Source: Dokdonella sp. (lineage in GTDB: Bacteria; Pseudomonadota; Gammaproteobacteria; Xanthomonadales; Rhodanobacteraceae). From it: 64,000 nucleotides of DNA. The notes below the pieces were generated by a model. That model had not been told where the DNA came from. It did not search any database and saw only the letters and a list, made by a program, of their open reading frames with translations. The stretch covers positions 124,001 to 188,000 of the forward strand of contig JADJQH010000001.1 in assembly GCA_016712865.1 (NCBI GenBank). Direction: 5' to 3'. This document shows, piece after piece, positions 55,417 to 63,678 of the stretch. Both the position numbers and the translations under genes were made by a program. Within the stretch, counting starts at the first letter, position 1; each line of letters opens with the position of its first letter.

Positions 55417-58032
55417 ATGGCGACGGGGAAGATCGTGAAGGACAAGCGCCTGCAGAAATTGCTTGAGCGGCTCGACAAGGCCAGGACCGAGGAAGACGTC
55501 AAGGCAGCGTGGGCACGCCATCTCAAGCTTGACTACGACACCTCGGACGATCATGACCTGTATTCACCGCAGGTGCTGTTTGAATTCAAGTACGACAAGA
55601 AGCTGTCCAATGCTTCGCAGTTCGCGCCCGTACTTGCGCAGTTGCTGTACTACCTGCATCGGTTGAAGTATCACCAGTCGACCAAACCCATTCCCATGGA
55701 GTGGTGCGCTGCCGACAAGAACGAGATGGTGTTTGGCAATGTGCCCGATTGGAGCGAGTTGTACAGCGACAATGGAGCGCTCTTTGACTGGTCGTTGCCG
55801 CCATCCAATCCGGATCCCCGGCTGGTTGCTGCCGTGCGCTCACATCCGGCCTTCCGCAAAGTCGTTGCGCGCGACATGAGCATCCCCGCCGAAGCGGCTG
55901 CGCTGATGGCAGAACTGGATCAACGTTTTTCGCCCCAGCAAGGATTTCGTTTCGGCGACAAGAAGCTGATCACCGAAGACAACTTCGAAGACGTGTATGC
56001 CTACTGGGCGGAAATCTTCGAGGAGTCGGTGCGCAACGGGTTCAAACCGTCGCGCTATTTCGTCAACGACATCCAGCAAGGTCGCACCCAGGTCATCGCT
56101 GACGAAGGCAAGGTCCATTTCCAGGTCGGGCCGGACGAAGTGCGGATCAAGAAGATCCTGGCCGACGACTACCTGCGCTTCTGGTCGCTGTACGAGAAGG
56201 TGCGCGATCCGGATGTGGTGCGTGGCATCCTGGCCAAGGTGGACCGTCTCACCGATGATTCCGCGCGTCGTCGCGAGGGAGAGTTCTTCACTCCCTTGCC
56301 GTTCGCAGCCAAGGCACTGGAGGGTCTCGAACGAACTCTCGGCGCGCACTGGTGGCGCGGCGGCGAATACCGTTTGTGGGACATGGCTGCGGGTACCGGC
56401 AACTTGGAATACCACTTGCCGGCGGAAGCGTGGCCTTACCTGTATCTGTCCACCCTGCATCCGCAGGACGTGACCCATTTGGAACGAGTCTTTCCCGGCG
56501 TGGACGTATTCCAGTACGACTATCTCAACGATGACGTGGGCAACCTGTTTGCTGTTTCCGACGACATGGCTACCAGCCACGGTTTCGCCGCGCAAGGTGG
56601 TTTGGATCTCGCGCGCACGGCGACCTGGAAGATGCCCGAACGCTTGCGCCGCGACCTCGACGACAAGAACCTCAAGTGGATCGTGCTGATCAATCCGCCG
56701 TTCGCCACTGCGCAGAAAGGCGGGGCCAAGGGCGCGAACAAGGCCGATGTGTCGAAAACATTGGTACGCGAACGCATGCACCAGGACGATCTGGGCGAAG
56801 TCAGTCGCGAGCTGTTCGCGCAGTTCCTGTATCGCATCCGACGCGAGTTTCGCGGCAAGGCTGCATGGCTGGGACTGTTCTCGACACTCAAGTACATCAA
56901 CGCCACCAATGACCAGAAATTTCGCGACCGCGTGTTCCGCTTCGGTTTCGAGCGTGGGTTCATGTTCTCTTCGGTCAATTTCGCTGGCACTTCGGCGGCA
57001 AGCCAGTTTCCGGTCGGTCATTTGCTCTGGAGCCTGGCCGAAGACCGCGCGCTGGAAGGGCAGGACATCGTGCTCGATGTGTACAACACGCAGGTACAGA
57101 AAATCGGGCGCAAGCGTTTGCGCAGCGAACACCGTGACCGCTTCCTGTCGAAATGGATCGATAGACCTGATGGCATCGCCGTTTTTCCGCCGTTTTCCTC
57201 GGCCATTACGGTCAAGACCCAAGGGCCGGATATACGTGACCGCATCAGTGCCGACTTCATTGGATCCTTGCTGTGTGCCGGCAATGATATTCAGCACCAG
57301 AACATGACCGCCTTGTATTCCGGGCCCTACGCCAGCGCCGGCGGCCTGAGCATCACGCCTGCCAACTTCGAACAGGCAATGGTGGTGCACGCGGTCCGGC
57401 GCCTGCCCAAGGCCGAATGGCACAACGATCGTGACCAGTTCATGCAGCCATCCGCGGCGTTGAGTGCTGAATTCATCACCGATTGCACCGTCTGGAACCT
57501 GTTCCACAACAGCAACCATACCGTTGCCATGCGCGATGTGGACTACGAGGGTCAGCGTTACCAGATTCCCAATCACTTCTTGCCGTGGCTCGTTGCGGAA
57601 TTGCGCAGGTGGCAGATTGGCGACGGCGACATCGCCATGCAGTTGCCAACGGCATCGGATCGTTTCGTAGCCGTATGGCTGCAGGGGCGCGAGCTATCGC
57701 CGGAAGCCCTCGCCTTGCTCGATGCTGGGCAGGCGGTATGGCGCGCGTACTTTGCAGGGTTAGGCCAACTGCGTACTGACAAGTTCAGGGTCGACACCTG
57801 GGACGCCGGTTGGTGGCAGGTGCGCAACGCGCTGAAAGATCGCCAATTGGCCAATGACGAGATGGAGGCCACGAAGTCGACGCACGATGCGTTGCGTGAC
57901 AAGTTGCGGCCTCAACTGGCCGAGTTCGGCTTCCTTGATGCGGGATTGGAGAGTGCGATCAATGCCGATGCGGGCTATGACATTGCCAAGGTTTGCGCGA
58001 AAGAGCAGGGCTTGAAGCTGCCGATGGCGTAG
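55417..58032 (+). CDS. Type IIG-like restriction-modification protein ending in a copied hutU tail
   Basis: 871 residues. The N-terminal region has DDHDLYSPQVLFEFKYDKK, which fits a PD-(D/E)XK nuclease (D...ExK). The central adenine methyltransferase domain has motif I DMAAGTGNLEYHLP and motif IV LINPPFAT (NPPF). A long C-terminal target-recognition-like part follows. The layout suggests a single-chain restriction and modification enzyme; no separate specificity or nuclease gene is adjacent. The last 23 residues ([21 protein letters not shown] and flanks) and stop come from a duplicate of the hutU 3' end, so the original C-terminus was probably replaced. TAGGA precedes the ATG. Confidence 0.8.
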   Translation: MATGKIVKDKRLQKLLERLDKARTEEDVKAAWARHLKLDYDTSDDHDLYSPQVLFEFKYDKKLSNASQFAPVLAQLLYYLHRLKYHQSTKPIPMEWCAADKNEMVFGNVPDWSELYSDNGALFDWSLPPSNPDPRLVAAVRSHPAFRKVVARDMSIPAEAAALMAELDQRFSPQQGFRFGDKKLITEDNFEDVYAYWAEIFEESVRNGFKPSRYFVNDIQQGRTQVIADEGKVHFQVGPDEVRIKKILADDYLRFWSLYEKVRDPDVVRGILAKVDRLTDDSARRREGEFFTPLPFAAKALEGLERTLGAHWWRGGEYRLWDMAAGTGNLEYHLPAEAWPYLYLSTLHPQDVTHLERVFPGVDVFQYDYLNDDVGNLFAVSDDMATSHGFAAQGGLDLARTATWKMPERLRRDLDDKNLKWIVLINPPFATAQKGGAKGANKADVSKTLVRERMHQDDLGEVSRELFAQFLYRIRREFRGKAAWLGLFSTLKYINATNDQKFRDRVFRFGFERGFMFSSVNFAGTSAASQFPVGHLLWSLAEDRALEGQDIVLDVYNTQVQKIGRKRLRSEHRDRFLSKWIDRPDGIAVFPPFSSAITVKTQGPDIRDRISADFIGSLLCAGNDIQHQNMTALYSGPYASAGGLSITPANFEQAMVVHAVRRLPKAEWHNDRDQFMQPSAALSAEFITDCTVWNLFHNSNHTVAMRDVDYEGQRYQIPNHFLPWLVAELRRWQIGDGDIAMQLPTASDRFVAVWLQGRELSPEALALLDAGQAVWRAYFAGLGQLRTDKFRVDTWDAGWWQVRNALKDRQLANDEMEATKSTHDALRDKLRPQLAEFGFLDAGLESAINADAGYDIAKVCAKEQGLKLPMA
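57962..58028 (+). repeat. 67-bp direct repeat, right copy (duplicate of hutU 3' end)
   Basis: Identical to 54504-54570 apart from one base. It is in the same reading frame as in hutU and supplies the last codons of the methyltransferase gene. It is consistent with an attachment-site duplication made on insertion into the end of hutU. Confidence 0.9.
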
Positions 58033-58105
58033 CCCAAACGCGGGCTGGCGGGTTGCGAGGCGTTTCCAATGGTGCGATATTTGGCTCCGAATCTGGAGCC
58101 AGAAT

Positions 58106-58351
58106 ATGGAAACCATACTTGCCGACTCAAGCGTCAGCGTCACTGAGCTCAAACGCAACCCCAGTGCGGTGATCGAAGCTGCCGACGGTGAAGCAGTGGC
58201 CGTGCTCGTCCACAACAAGCCCAGTGCTTACCTGGTTCCCGCCTCAGCTTACAAGCGCCTGCTCGACCGTCTGGAAGATCTTGAATTGGCCGAGCTGGTG
58301 CGCGGCAGGGCGAAGGAGCGTCGCTTGAAGGTCAAGCTTGATGACCTATGA
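58106..58351 (+). CDS. Type II antitoxin, Phd/YefM family
   Basis: 81 residues: SVSVTELKRNPSAVIEAADGEAVAVLVHNKPSAYLVPASAYKRLLDRLED, typical of Phd/YefM, with a basic C-terminus. It overlaps the RelE-like toxin gene by 11 bp. It is probably autoregulated; short AT-rich sequence with TCTGGAGCCAGA-like symmetry lies just upstream (near 58091). Confidence 0.9.
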   Translation: METILADSSVSVTELKRNPSAVIEAADGEAVAVLVHNKPSAYLVPASAYKRLLDRLEDLELAELVRGRAKERRLKVKLDDL

Positions 58352-58628
58352 GCTTGCATTTGTTGCGTCGGCATTGAAGGAATGGCGCAAGCTCGCCACA
58401 CCCATACGCGAACAGTTCAAGAACAAGCTGGGCGAGCGTCTAAGAAGCCCGAAAGTCCCATCGGCGCGCCTCCATGGCATGCCGGATTGCTACAAGATCA
58501 AACTGCGTGCAACGGGCTACCGGCTCGTTTATCAGGTCGATGATGGGGTTCTGCTCGTTACCGTCGTTGCCGTGGGAAAGCGCGAGAAGGGAGTCGTTTA
58601 TTCCATTGCTGGAAAGCGGCTGAAATGA
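58341..58628 (+). CDS. RelE/ParE-type mRNA interferase toxin
   Basis: 95 residues: MTYELAFVASALKEWRKL, LHGMPDCYKIKLRATGYRLVYQV and VAVGKREKGVVYSIA, the RelE core with the basic residues used for mRNA cleavage on the ribosome. ATG 58341 lies inside the antitoxin 3' end. Its stop overlaps the start of the acetyltransferase gene (ATGA), so three genes are coupled. Confidence 0.92.
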   Translation: MTYELAFVASALKEWRKLATPIREQFKNKLGERLRSPKVPSARLHGMPDCYKIKLRATGYRLVYQVDDGVLLVTVVAVGKREKGVVYSIAGKRLK

Positions 58629-59314
58629 ATGCGCACCTTGGCGTACCTCTGGACAACCCCGTCTGGCATTCGCTGACCAGCCGCCATGCGGAACTGGGGC
58701 GGCGCCTGGGCGACGTGGCACGTTATCGTGCCGAGGTGGCTCCATTCATCGGCGTGCGCTCGATGGATGCCGCACGCGCCGATGATCTGAATGCCTTGGT
58801 GCAAGCGGGCGAGTCGGTCTTGTTTGTCGGTCCCATGCCCGTGCTACCGCAGTCATGGCAGGTTCGGACCTTTGCGCCGATTGCGCAGATGACCTGCACG
58901 CGTCGCCTCGAAATTGGCCCGGGGCCGCAGTGGGTGGAACTTGATCAGGCGCACCGTCCCGACGTGCTCGCCCTGACGGCATTGGTCTATCCGCACTACT
59001 TCCGCCCGCAAACCCCGGACCTGGGGCGCTACATCGGCATCTACGAGGGTTCGCAGCTGGTGGCCATGGCGGGGGAGCGCATGTCGCTTCCTGGTCATCA
59101 GGAAATCAGCGCGATCTGCACCCATCCCGATCATCTCGGCCGCGGTCACGCGCGTCGCCTGATGTCCGTGCTCAACAACGCCATCCTGGATCGTGGCGAA
59201 CTGCCATTCCTGCACGTCAGCCACGAGAACCCGCGCGCAATGCAGCTCTACAAACACGTGGGTTATGTTGTGCGAAGCGATGTCGGCTTGGCCGAGGCCA
59301 AGCGCATCGCTTGA
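58625..59314 (+). CDS. GNAT-family N-acetyltransferase
   Basis: 229 residues. The C-terminal FR47-like GNAT domain shows LVAMAGERM, EISAICTHPDHLGRGHARRLMSVL (acetyl-CoA loop) and LHVSHENPRAMQLYKHVGYVV. The N-terminal 90 residues are a variable substrate domain. The gene overlaps the relE-like toxin stop, which is unusual: GNAT enzymes can be toxins, but this one lacks a small antitoxin of its own and is larger than the TacT class. Substrate unknown. Confidence 0.88.
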   Translation: MNAHLGVPLDNPVWHSLTSRHAELGRRLGDVARYRAEVAPFIGVRSMDAARADDLNALVQAGESVLFVGPMPVLPQSWQVRTFAPIAQMTCTRRLEIGPGPQWVELDQAHRPDVLALTALVYPHYFRPQTPDLGRYIGIYEGSQLVAMAGERMSLPGHQEISAICTHPDHLGRGHARRLMSVLNNAILDRGELPFLHVSHENPRAMQLYKHVGYVVRSDVGLAEAKRIA

Positions 59315-59362
59315 ATCACTCGGTACACACCTGGCTGAACCCATTCATTCCCCGGACTCGAA

Positions 59363-60064
59363 ATGTCATCCAAACCGCTCTCCGATTTTCCCATCACCCA
59401 GCGCTGGCCCGCGCAGCATCCCGAGCGCATCCAGCTCTACTCGCTGGCCACTCCCAACGGAGTGAAGGTGTCCATCATGCTGGAGGAATGTGCGCTGACG
59501 TACGAAGTTCATCGCATCGACATCACGCAGAACGAAACCTTCACTCCCGAGTTCCTCTCACTCAATCCGAACGGCAAGATTCCGGCCATCATCGATCCGG
59601 ACGGCCCTGGTGGTGAGCCGCTGGCGTTGTTCGAATCCGGTGCGATCCTGCTCTACCTGGCCGACAAGACCGGCAAGTTCATTTCCACCGATCCGGCCCA
59701 GCGTTGGCACACCATCCAGTGGGTGTTCTTCCAGATGGCCGCCATCGGTCCGATGTTCGGCCAGGTCGGTTTCTTCCACAAGTTCGCCGGACGCGAGTAC
59801 GAGGACAAGCGACCGCTGCAACGCTATGTCAACGAATCGCGCCGCCTGCTTGGCGTGCTCGATGCGCGACTGAATGGGCGCGAATGGATCATGGGCGAGG
59901 AATACACCATTGCCGACATCACCACCCTGGGCTGGGTCCACAACCTGATCACCTTCTACGAAGCGCGCGAGCTGGTCGGTTTCGATGCGTTTGCGAATGT
60001 CGCCGCGTGGCTGGAGCGCGGGCTGCAACGACCTGCGGTGAAGCGCGGGCTGGCGATTCCGTGA
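59363..60064 (+). CDS. Glutathione S-transferase-like protein (YfcG/YghU class)
   Basis: 233 residues. The N-terminal thioredoxin fold has IQLYSLATPNGVKVSIMLEE with the NG/TPNG motif in place of a catalytic Tyr or Cys, and LNPNGKIPAIID plus ALFESGAILLYLADKTG (glutathione-binding ES). The C-terminal helical domain has WIMGEEYTIADITTLGWV. This pattern fits the Nu class, which shows disulfide reductase activity with glutathione. It is a monocistronic gene as far as seen. Confidence 0.92.
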   Translation: MSSKPLSDFPITQRWPAQHPERIQLYSLATPNGVKVSIMLEECALTYEVHRIDITQNETFTPEFLSLNPNGKIPAIIDPDGPGGEPLALFESGAILLYLADKTGKFISTDPAQRWHTIQWVFFQMAAIGPMFGQVGFFHKFAGREYEDKRPLQRYVNESRRLLGVLDARLNGREWIMGEEYTIADITTLGWVHNLITFYEARELVGFDAFANVAAWLERGLQRPAVKRGLAIP

Positions 60065-60150
60065 CCATTGTCGACAAACCAACCCGCAATTCCTTCGCCG
60101 ACTGATGGTTTCGGCAGTACACTCGATCGCGGGAGATGTGGGGGAACGTC

Positions 60151-60627
60151 ATGGCCAATGCACGCAGCCGCTACGAGGCGCTGGCGGCATTCCTGCAGCA
60201 GTACAAGGGTGCGCAAATCGGGCGTCTGTACGGCATGCCCTGCCTGTTGTTCGATGGCGAGCCGTTCATGATGCTGCATCGTGAGAGCGTGGCATTCCGG
60301 TTGAATGGTCGCGCGCTGACGAATGCCCTGGGATTGTCAGGTTCCACCGGATTCGATCCCCTCCACCCCGACCAGCCACCACCCGGTAGACCCGGCTGGG
60401 TATTGGTAGCCACCGCGCATTTCCTTTCCTGGGATCGACTGGCCGTGGATGCCATGCGCTGCGCAAGCCTGGCCAAGCAACAGCCGGTGTCGTGGAAACC
60501 GCCGCCAGAGCCGCCCCCGCCGCCACCGATGCCCCCGCGGTCCACCCCCAAATCCCTGGCTGAGCGCGTCGCGGCCGTCATGAAATCCGGATTCGGATTC
60601 GGCTTGTTTGATCGGGATGGAAAGTAG
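60151..60627 (+). CDS. TfoX N-terminal-like small protein with proline-rich linker
   Basis: 158 residues. The first 110 residues (YKGAQIGRLYGMPCLLFDGEPFMMLHRESVAFRLNGRAL, then PGRPGWVLVATAHFLSWDRLAVDAM) resemble the TfoX-N/MmcQ fold. A PPPEPPPPPPMPPR stretch links to a short basic tail. GGGGG precedes ATG 60151. Function is unknown; TfoX itself regulates competence, but this resemblance is weak. Confidence 0.6.
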   Translation: MANARSRYEALAAFLQQYKGAQIGRLYGMPCLLFDGEPFMMLHRESVAFRLNGRALTNALGLSGSTGFDPLHPDQPPPGRPGWVLVATAHFLSWDRLAVDAMRCASLAKQQPVSWKPPPEPPPPPPMPPRSTPKSLAERVAAVMKSGFGFGLFDRDGK

Positions 60628-60663
60628 AAGCTCGAAAGCCTTGCGCATGTCTGCATCATTTTT

Positions 60664-60904
60664 GCCTTCGACCGAGATACCTCGGTGGAAAGTTCGCGTA
60701 GGTTGGTTCAAGCGGCGCAGCCGCGGAACCAACGCGAGTGGGCACCACGCGACGGCCGGTACCATGCACCCTGTTCGTCTCGGCTTGCGCCTTCGACCGA
60801 GATACCTCGGTGGAAAGTTCGCGTAGGTTGGTTCAAGCGGCGCAGCCGCGGAACCAACGCGAGCGGGCACCACGCGACGGCCGGTACCTTGCACCCTGTT
60901 CGTC
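60664..60904. repeat. Two tandem copies of a 116-bp repeat (period 125 bp)
   Basis: Copies at 60664-60779 and 60789-60904 differ at about two positions. Each contains a small hairpin (CCGAGATACCTCGG) and a larger one in which GTTGGTTC pairs with GAACCAAC around a GC-rich loop. No frame in them looks like a protein. This is an intergenic repeat family of unknown origin. Confidence 0.8.
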
Positions 60905-60948
60905 GGCTCCGACCCTGCGGGCCTTGAGCCGACCTACTCGGCTTGCAT

Positions 60949-61011
60949 GCTCGGGGTCAAGTCTTGTATCGCGTGCTCGGGGTCACGCGTGCTCGGGGTC
61001 AAGTCTTGTAT
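60949..61011. repeat. Short repeats of GCTCGGGGTCAAGTCTTGTAT
   Basis: The 21-bp unit (GCTCGGGGTCAAGTCTTGTA plus T) occurs at 60949-60969 and 60991-61011, with a truncated copy (GCTCGGGGTCA) at 60975-60985. From 61012 to 61223 the sequence is lower in GC, and I see no gene in it. Confidence 0.65.
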
Positions 61012-61223
61012 TGCCACATGCGACATCGCTGTCCGTTCCATTCGATCACGGCTGACGTCATGTTGAAGCACTGCATCTGCGAGAAAGTCTTGCCAGTGGT
61101 GAACGCTTGCGGAGGGCTCGATGCAGCTGTATATCTGGCTGCCATGTTCGATCCATTCCCATGGATTTCTGCTGATGAATTTTCTGGTTCATCTTGCATG
61201 ATTCGAATCGAGACCGGGTGCCC

Positions 61224-61508
61224 ATGGCTTTCAACATTCGCCAAATCTTCACTGCGCTGAACGAAGTCGGCGTTGACTATGTGGGGAATCCGGTTCGTTC
61301 GCTGGATATTTTCGTGAAGGAGCCGCTGCCATTTGATGCGTTGACGAATGCGTCCGTGGCAATGGACATCGACGGCACAATCGTTCGGGTGGCCAGCATC
61401 GGGCATCTGATCCTGATGAAACAAGCCGCCGGACGAGCCCGTGACCTCGACGATATTGCCAAACTGAAGCAGATCGAGATTGAGAGACGAGCCAATGACG
61501 ACGCTTGA
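61224..61508 (+). pseudogene. Internally deleted MNT-type nucleotidyltransferase
   Basis: 94 residues remain. FNIRQIFTALNEVGVDYV matches the start of minimal nucleotidyltransferase-like (DUF6036-type) proteins, and the tail DGTIVRVASIGHLILMKQAAGRARDLDDIAKLKQI matches their end. The catalytic GG...DxD middle (about 80 residues) is absent: YV runs directly into GNPVRSLDIF. The product should be inactive. It overlaps the small gene at 61495 in the manner of toxin-antitoxin partners. Confidence 0.65.
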
Positions 61509-61692
61509 CCCAGGTGCGTCAGGTCACCAGGTTTTGAGTGACGCGGAGATCGCCAGCCTGCGCGGATGGATGAGGCTCAAGCCCGGGCAAAAGGTCGACT
61601 TCTTCGAGGAGATGGTCGAGCTGGCGCATCGGAGCGGTGCCTTGTCCGCCGAGCGACTGGCGCTGCGGGATGCCGATCCCGATACCGCTTGA
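61495..61692 (+). CDS. Small antitoxin-like protein of the nucleotidyltransferase pair
   Basis: 65 residues. RGWMRLKPGQKVDFFEEMVELAHRSGAL resembles the short helical partners (RLrWLEEaxELAxxSGA) that accompany MNT-like proteins. It overlaps the truncated partner gene by 14 bp. A decayed duplicate follows directly. Its role, if any, is unknown. Confidence 0.5.
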   Translation: MTTLDPGASGHQVLSDAEIASLRGWMRLKPGQKVDFFEEMVELAHRSGALSAERLALRDADPDTA

Positions 61693-61693
61693 A

Positions 61694-61831
61694 TCTTGAG
61701 GCAGAGTTGGACAAGCGACCTGGGCAGAAGGTTGAATTCTTCAAGGAAATGATCGGTCCCGAGTGTCACAGCGGGTCTTGTCGACCGAGCGGCTGGCCCT
61801 GAGGATGCCGATTCTGGAAACGGGGCTTCAG
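61694..61831 (+). pseudogene. Decayed duplicate of the preceding small gene
   Basis: The translation LDKRPGQKVEFFKEMIG parallels LKPGQKVDFFEEMVE of the gene before, and after a frameshift RLALRMPI parallels RLALRDAD. There is no start codon in frame. It runs to the end of hipA. Confidence 0.6.
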
Positions 61832-63138
61832 CCGTGAAGCAAGGCGACACGCTGCGCCTTGGCGATTACCTCACGCCACTGCGGCAGCACCTTCGCCTGC
61901 TCGGCGAATTCCGGCCAGCGTTTCACGGCTGCGATGACGTCATCGAGGATGGCTTCGGCGCGGCCGCGTTTCATCGAGGCGAATTTCGCGCAGGTGCGGA
62001 AATCCTCCAGCGTGAAATCGTCACGCTTGCCGTTCATGGACATCTGGTGGGTTGCAGTCCACAGGCCATCGGGGTTGTAGCTGTAGGTGACATCGAAGGC
62101 CGGTGACAAGGACCAGCGTCCCTGCTTGTCCATCAGGAAGGCGATGTTCTTGACGTGGTCGTCCTGGTTGCGCGCAACGATGTTGAAGGCCATGCGGCGG
62201 AACTGCTGTTCGATGCTGGCCATGGGCAGGTCCAACGTGCGCATGACCTGCAGGGCTTGTTCATAGCTGTAGGCACCGGCCAGGTTGAAATCGAAGTGGG
62301 CCAGGGCGCCAAGGGATTGCATGTGCAATTTTTCGCCACCGGACAGCCGGTCAAAGCGGCGACTCATGAAGTGGCGTCGTCCGTTTTCCTCAAGCAAGCG
62401 GCATTCGCTGATGTCGATGCCCGCAGCCCTGGCCATCAATGCGTAGGCGTATTCGATGGAGCCGTAGCCGGTGGGGTCTTCCAGCTCCTTGTCACGATTG
62501 CCGCTGACGCCATCGAACTTGAGGATCCAGTAATCAAAGCCATCACCGGCGGCTACCTGGCCCGAACGCACTTCATTGGTTTGCCGATTCCAGGCAATCA
62601 CCGCCTTGGCGCGTGCGCCTCCGGCGGAAGTACCGACACGCAGAATGTCGCGCAAGGTTTCGGCGGTGTCTGCGGAAGCCATCGAATGGCGCAGTCCGCT
62701 GCGCTGGCTGAGAACATCGGAAGCCAGCTGCACGAGTGCGGCGATATCCAGCGGTTCGCTGGTTCGCGATTTCGGTCCTTGCGCCGGGGCAAACTCCAGT
62801 GCGCCCATGCCACGCGATCCGATGTAGCACAAGCGTTCAACGGCATTGAAACTCTCGGCACTGCGTCCCTGGCTGGCCAGCCACGTGTCGATCAGGGCAT
62901 TGCCGAAGCGGTCGGGCAGGGAGTCGGCCAGCAATCCGGGCAGCCCATGGAAGGTTTCACGGGCGAGGCCTGGGAAGGAATACACCCGATCGGACAGCGG
63001 CATCCGAAGCGGTGATACCTGGATCCCGCTGCGCGTGAATTCATCGGTGAACTGGAAGGCCGCAGCGGATCGGGCGTCTTCGACGGAAACTGCACCGATG
63101 GATCGGCCCCACAGCCGCACCTCGGCCACGGTGGTCAT
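61828..63138 (-). CDS. hipA: HipA-type serine/threonine kinase toxin
   Basis: 436 residues. The N-terminal subdomain has GLPGLLADSLPDRFGNALIDTWL. The kinase part has the glycine loop DILRVGTSAGGARAKAVIAW, LKFDG, and the catalytic NIVARNQDDHVKNIAFL followed by LSPAFDVTYS (NxxDH and metal DxT). HipA proteins phosphorylate glutamyl-tRNA synthetase to induce dormancy. The start overlaps the hipB-like stop by 4 bp. Interestingly, gltX is in the same window, 21 kb away. Confidence 0.93.
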   Translation of the reverse strand: MTTVAEVRLWGRSIGAVSVEDARSAAAFQFTDEFTRSGIQVSPLRMPLSDRVYSFPGLARETFHGLPGLLADSLPDRFGNALIDTWLASQGRSAESFNAVERLCYIGSRGMGALEFAPAQGPKSRTSEPLDIAALVQLASDVLSQRSGLRHSMASADTAETLRDILRVGTSAGGARAKAVIAWNRQTNEVRSGQVAAGDGFDYWILKFDGVSGNRDKELEDPTGYGSIEYAYALMARAAGIDISECRLLEENGRRHFMSRRFDRLSGGEKLHMQSLGALAHFDFNLAGAYSYEQALQVMRTLDLPMASIEQQFRRMAFNIVARNQDDHVKNIAFLMDKQGRWSLSPAFDVTYSYNPDGLWTATHQMSMNGKRDDFTLEDFRTCAKFASMKRGRAEAILDDVIAAVKRWPEFAEQAKVLPQWREVIAKAQRVALLHG

Positions 63139-63485
63139 TTGGAGTCGTTCCAGGCCCAGGGTTGGGTCGGGGTCTTGGGTTCGCGAACCGAGGAGGCGCG
63201 CTTGCGTTGCTTGCCCTGGAACTTGAGCAGTTCGATGGGACTGGGTGTGGGCGCCGGGATCAGTGCGTTCAGGCCGCTGCCCAGGTCCAGTGCGCGCACG
63301 ACCCGGATGAAATTGGTGAGTTGGGTGGATTCGCCGGCTTCGAGGCGTTCCAGCGTGCGTTTGGAAATGCCGGCCGCGCGGGAAAGCTCAGCCTGGCTCT
63401 GGTTGTGCGCAAGCCGATGCTGACTGATGCGGCTGCCCAGCTCGATCAGTACCGCTCGATCCGATGACGAAGGCTCGATGATCAT
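63135..63485 (-). CDS. HipB-like XRE-family antitoxin
   Basis: 116 residues. The helix-turn-helix runs LGSRISQHRLAHNQSQAELSRAAGISKRTLERLEAGESTQLTNFIRVVRALDL. The basic, proline-rich C-terminal extension ends WAWNDSK. It should bind HipA and repress the operon. An AT-rich stretch with no gene (63486-63678) separates it from the yaiI-like gene; it probably contains the hipBA promoter. Confidence 0.9.
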   Translation of the reverse strand: MIIEPSSSDRAVLIELGSRISQHRLAHNQSQAELSRAAGISKRTLERLEAGESTQLTNFIRVVRALDLGSGLNALIPAPTPSPIELLKFQGKQRKRASSVREPKTPTQPWAWNDSK

Positions 63486-63678
63486 GATGCGTCTCCGATG
63501 ACGAGTTCAGGCGGATAATCTCGGTTATGCGCAAGACATGACGAATTATGCAACGCGATATTCCTGTATGCAATTCGGCAAAACAGGCAATAAAACGTCA
63601 ATTGGAACAACTAATCGTCATTAATGGCGCGTAAAGCCATGGTCCGGAAATCTTGTGGCTTTTCCACGCGTGGACTCG

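Noticed and set aside
60664-60904. CRISPR array
   Set aside because: Only two units of 116 bp with a 9-bp gap; no short repeats with unique spacers, and no cas genes in the window.
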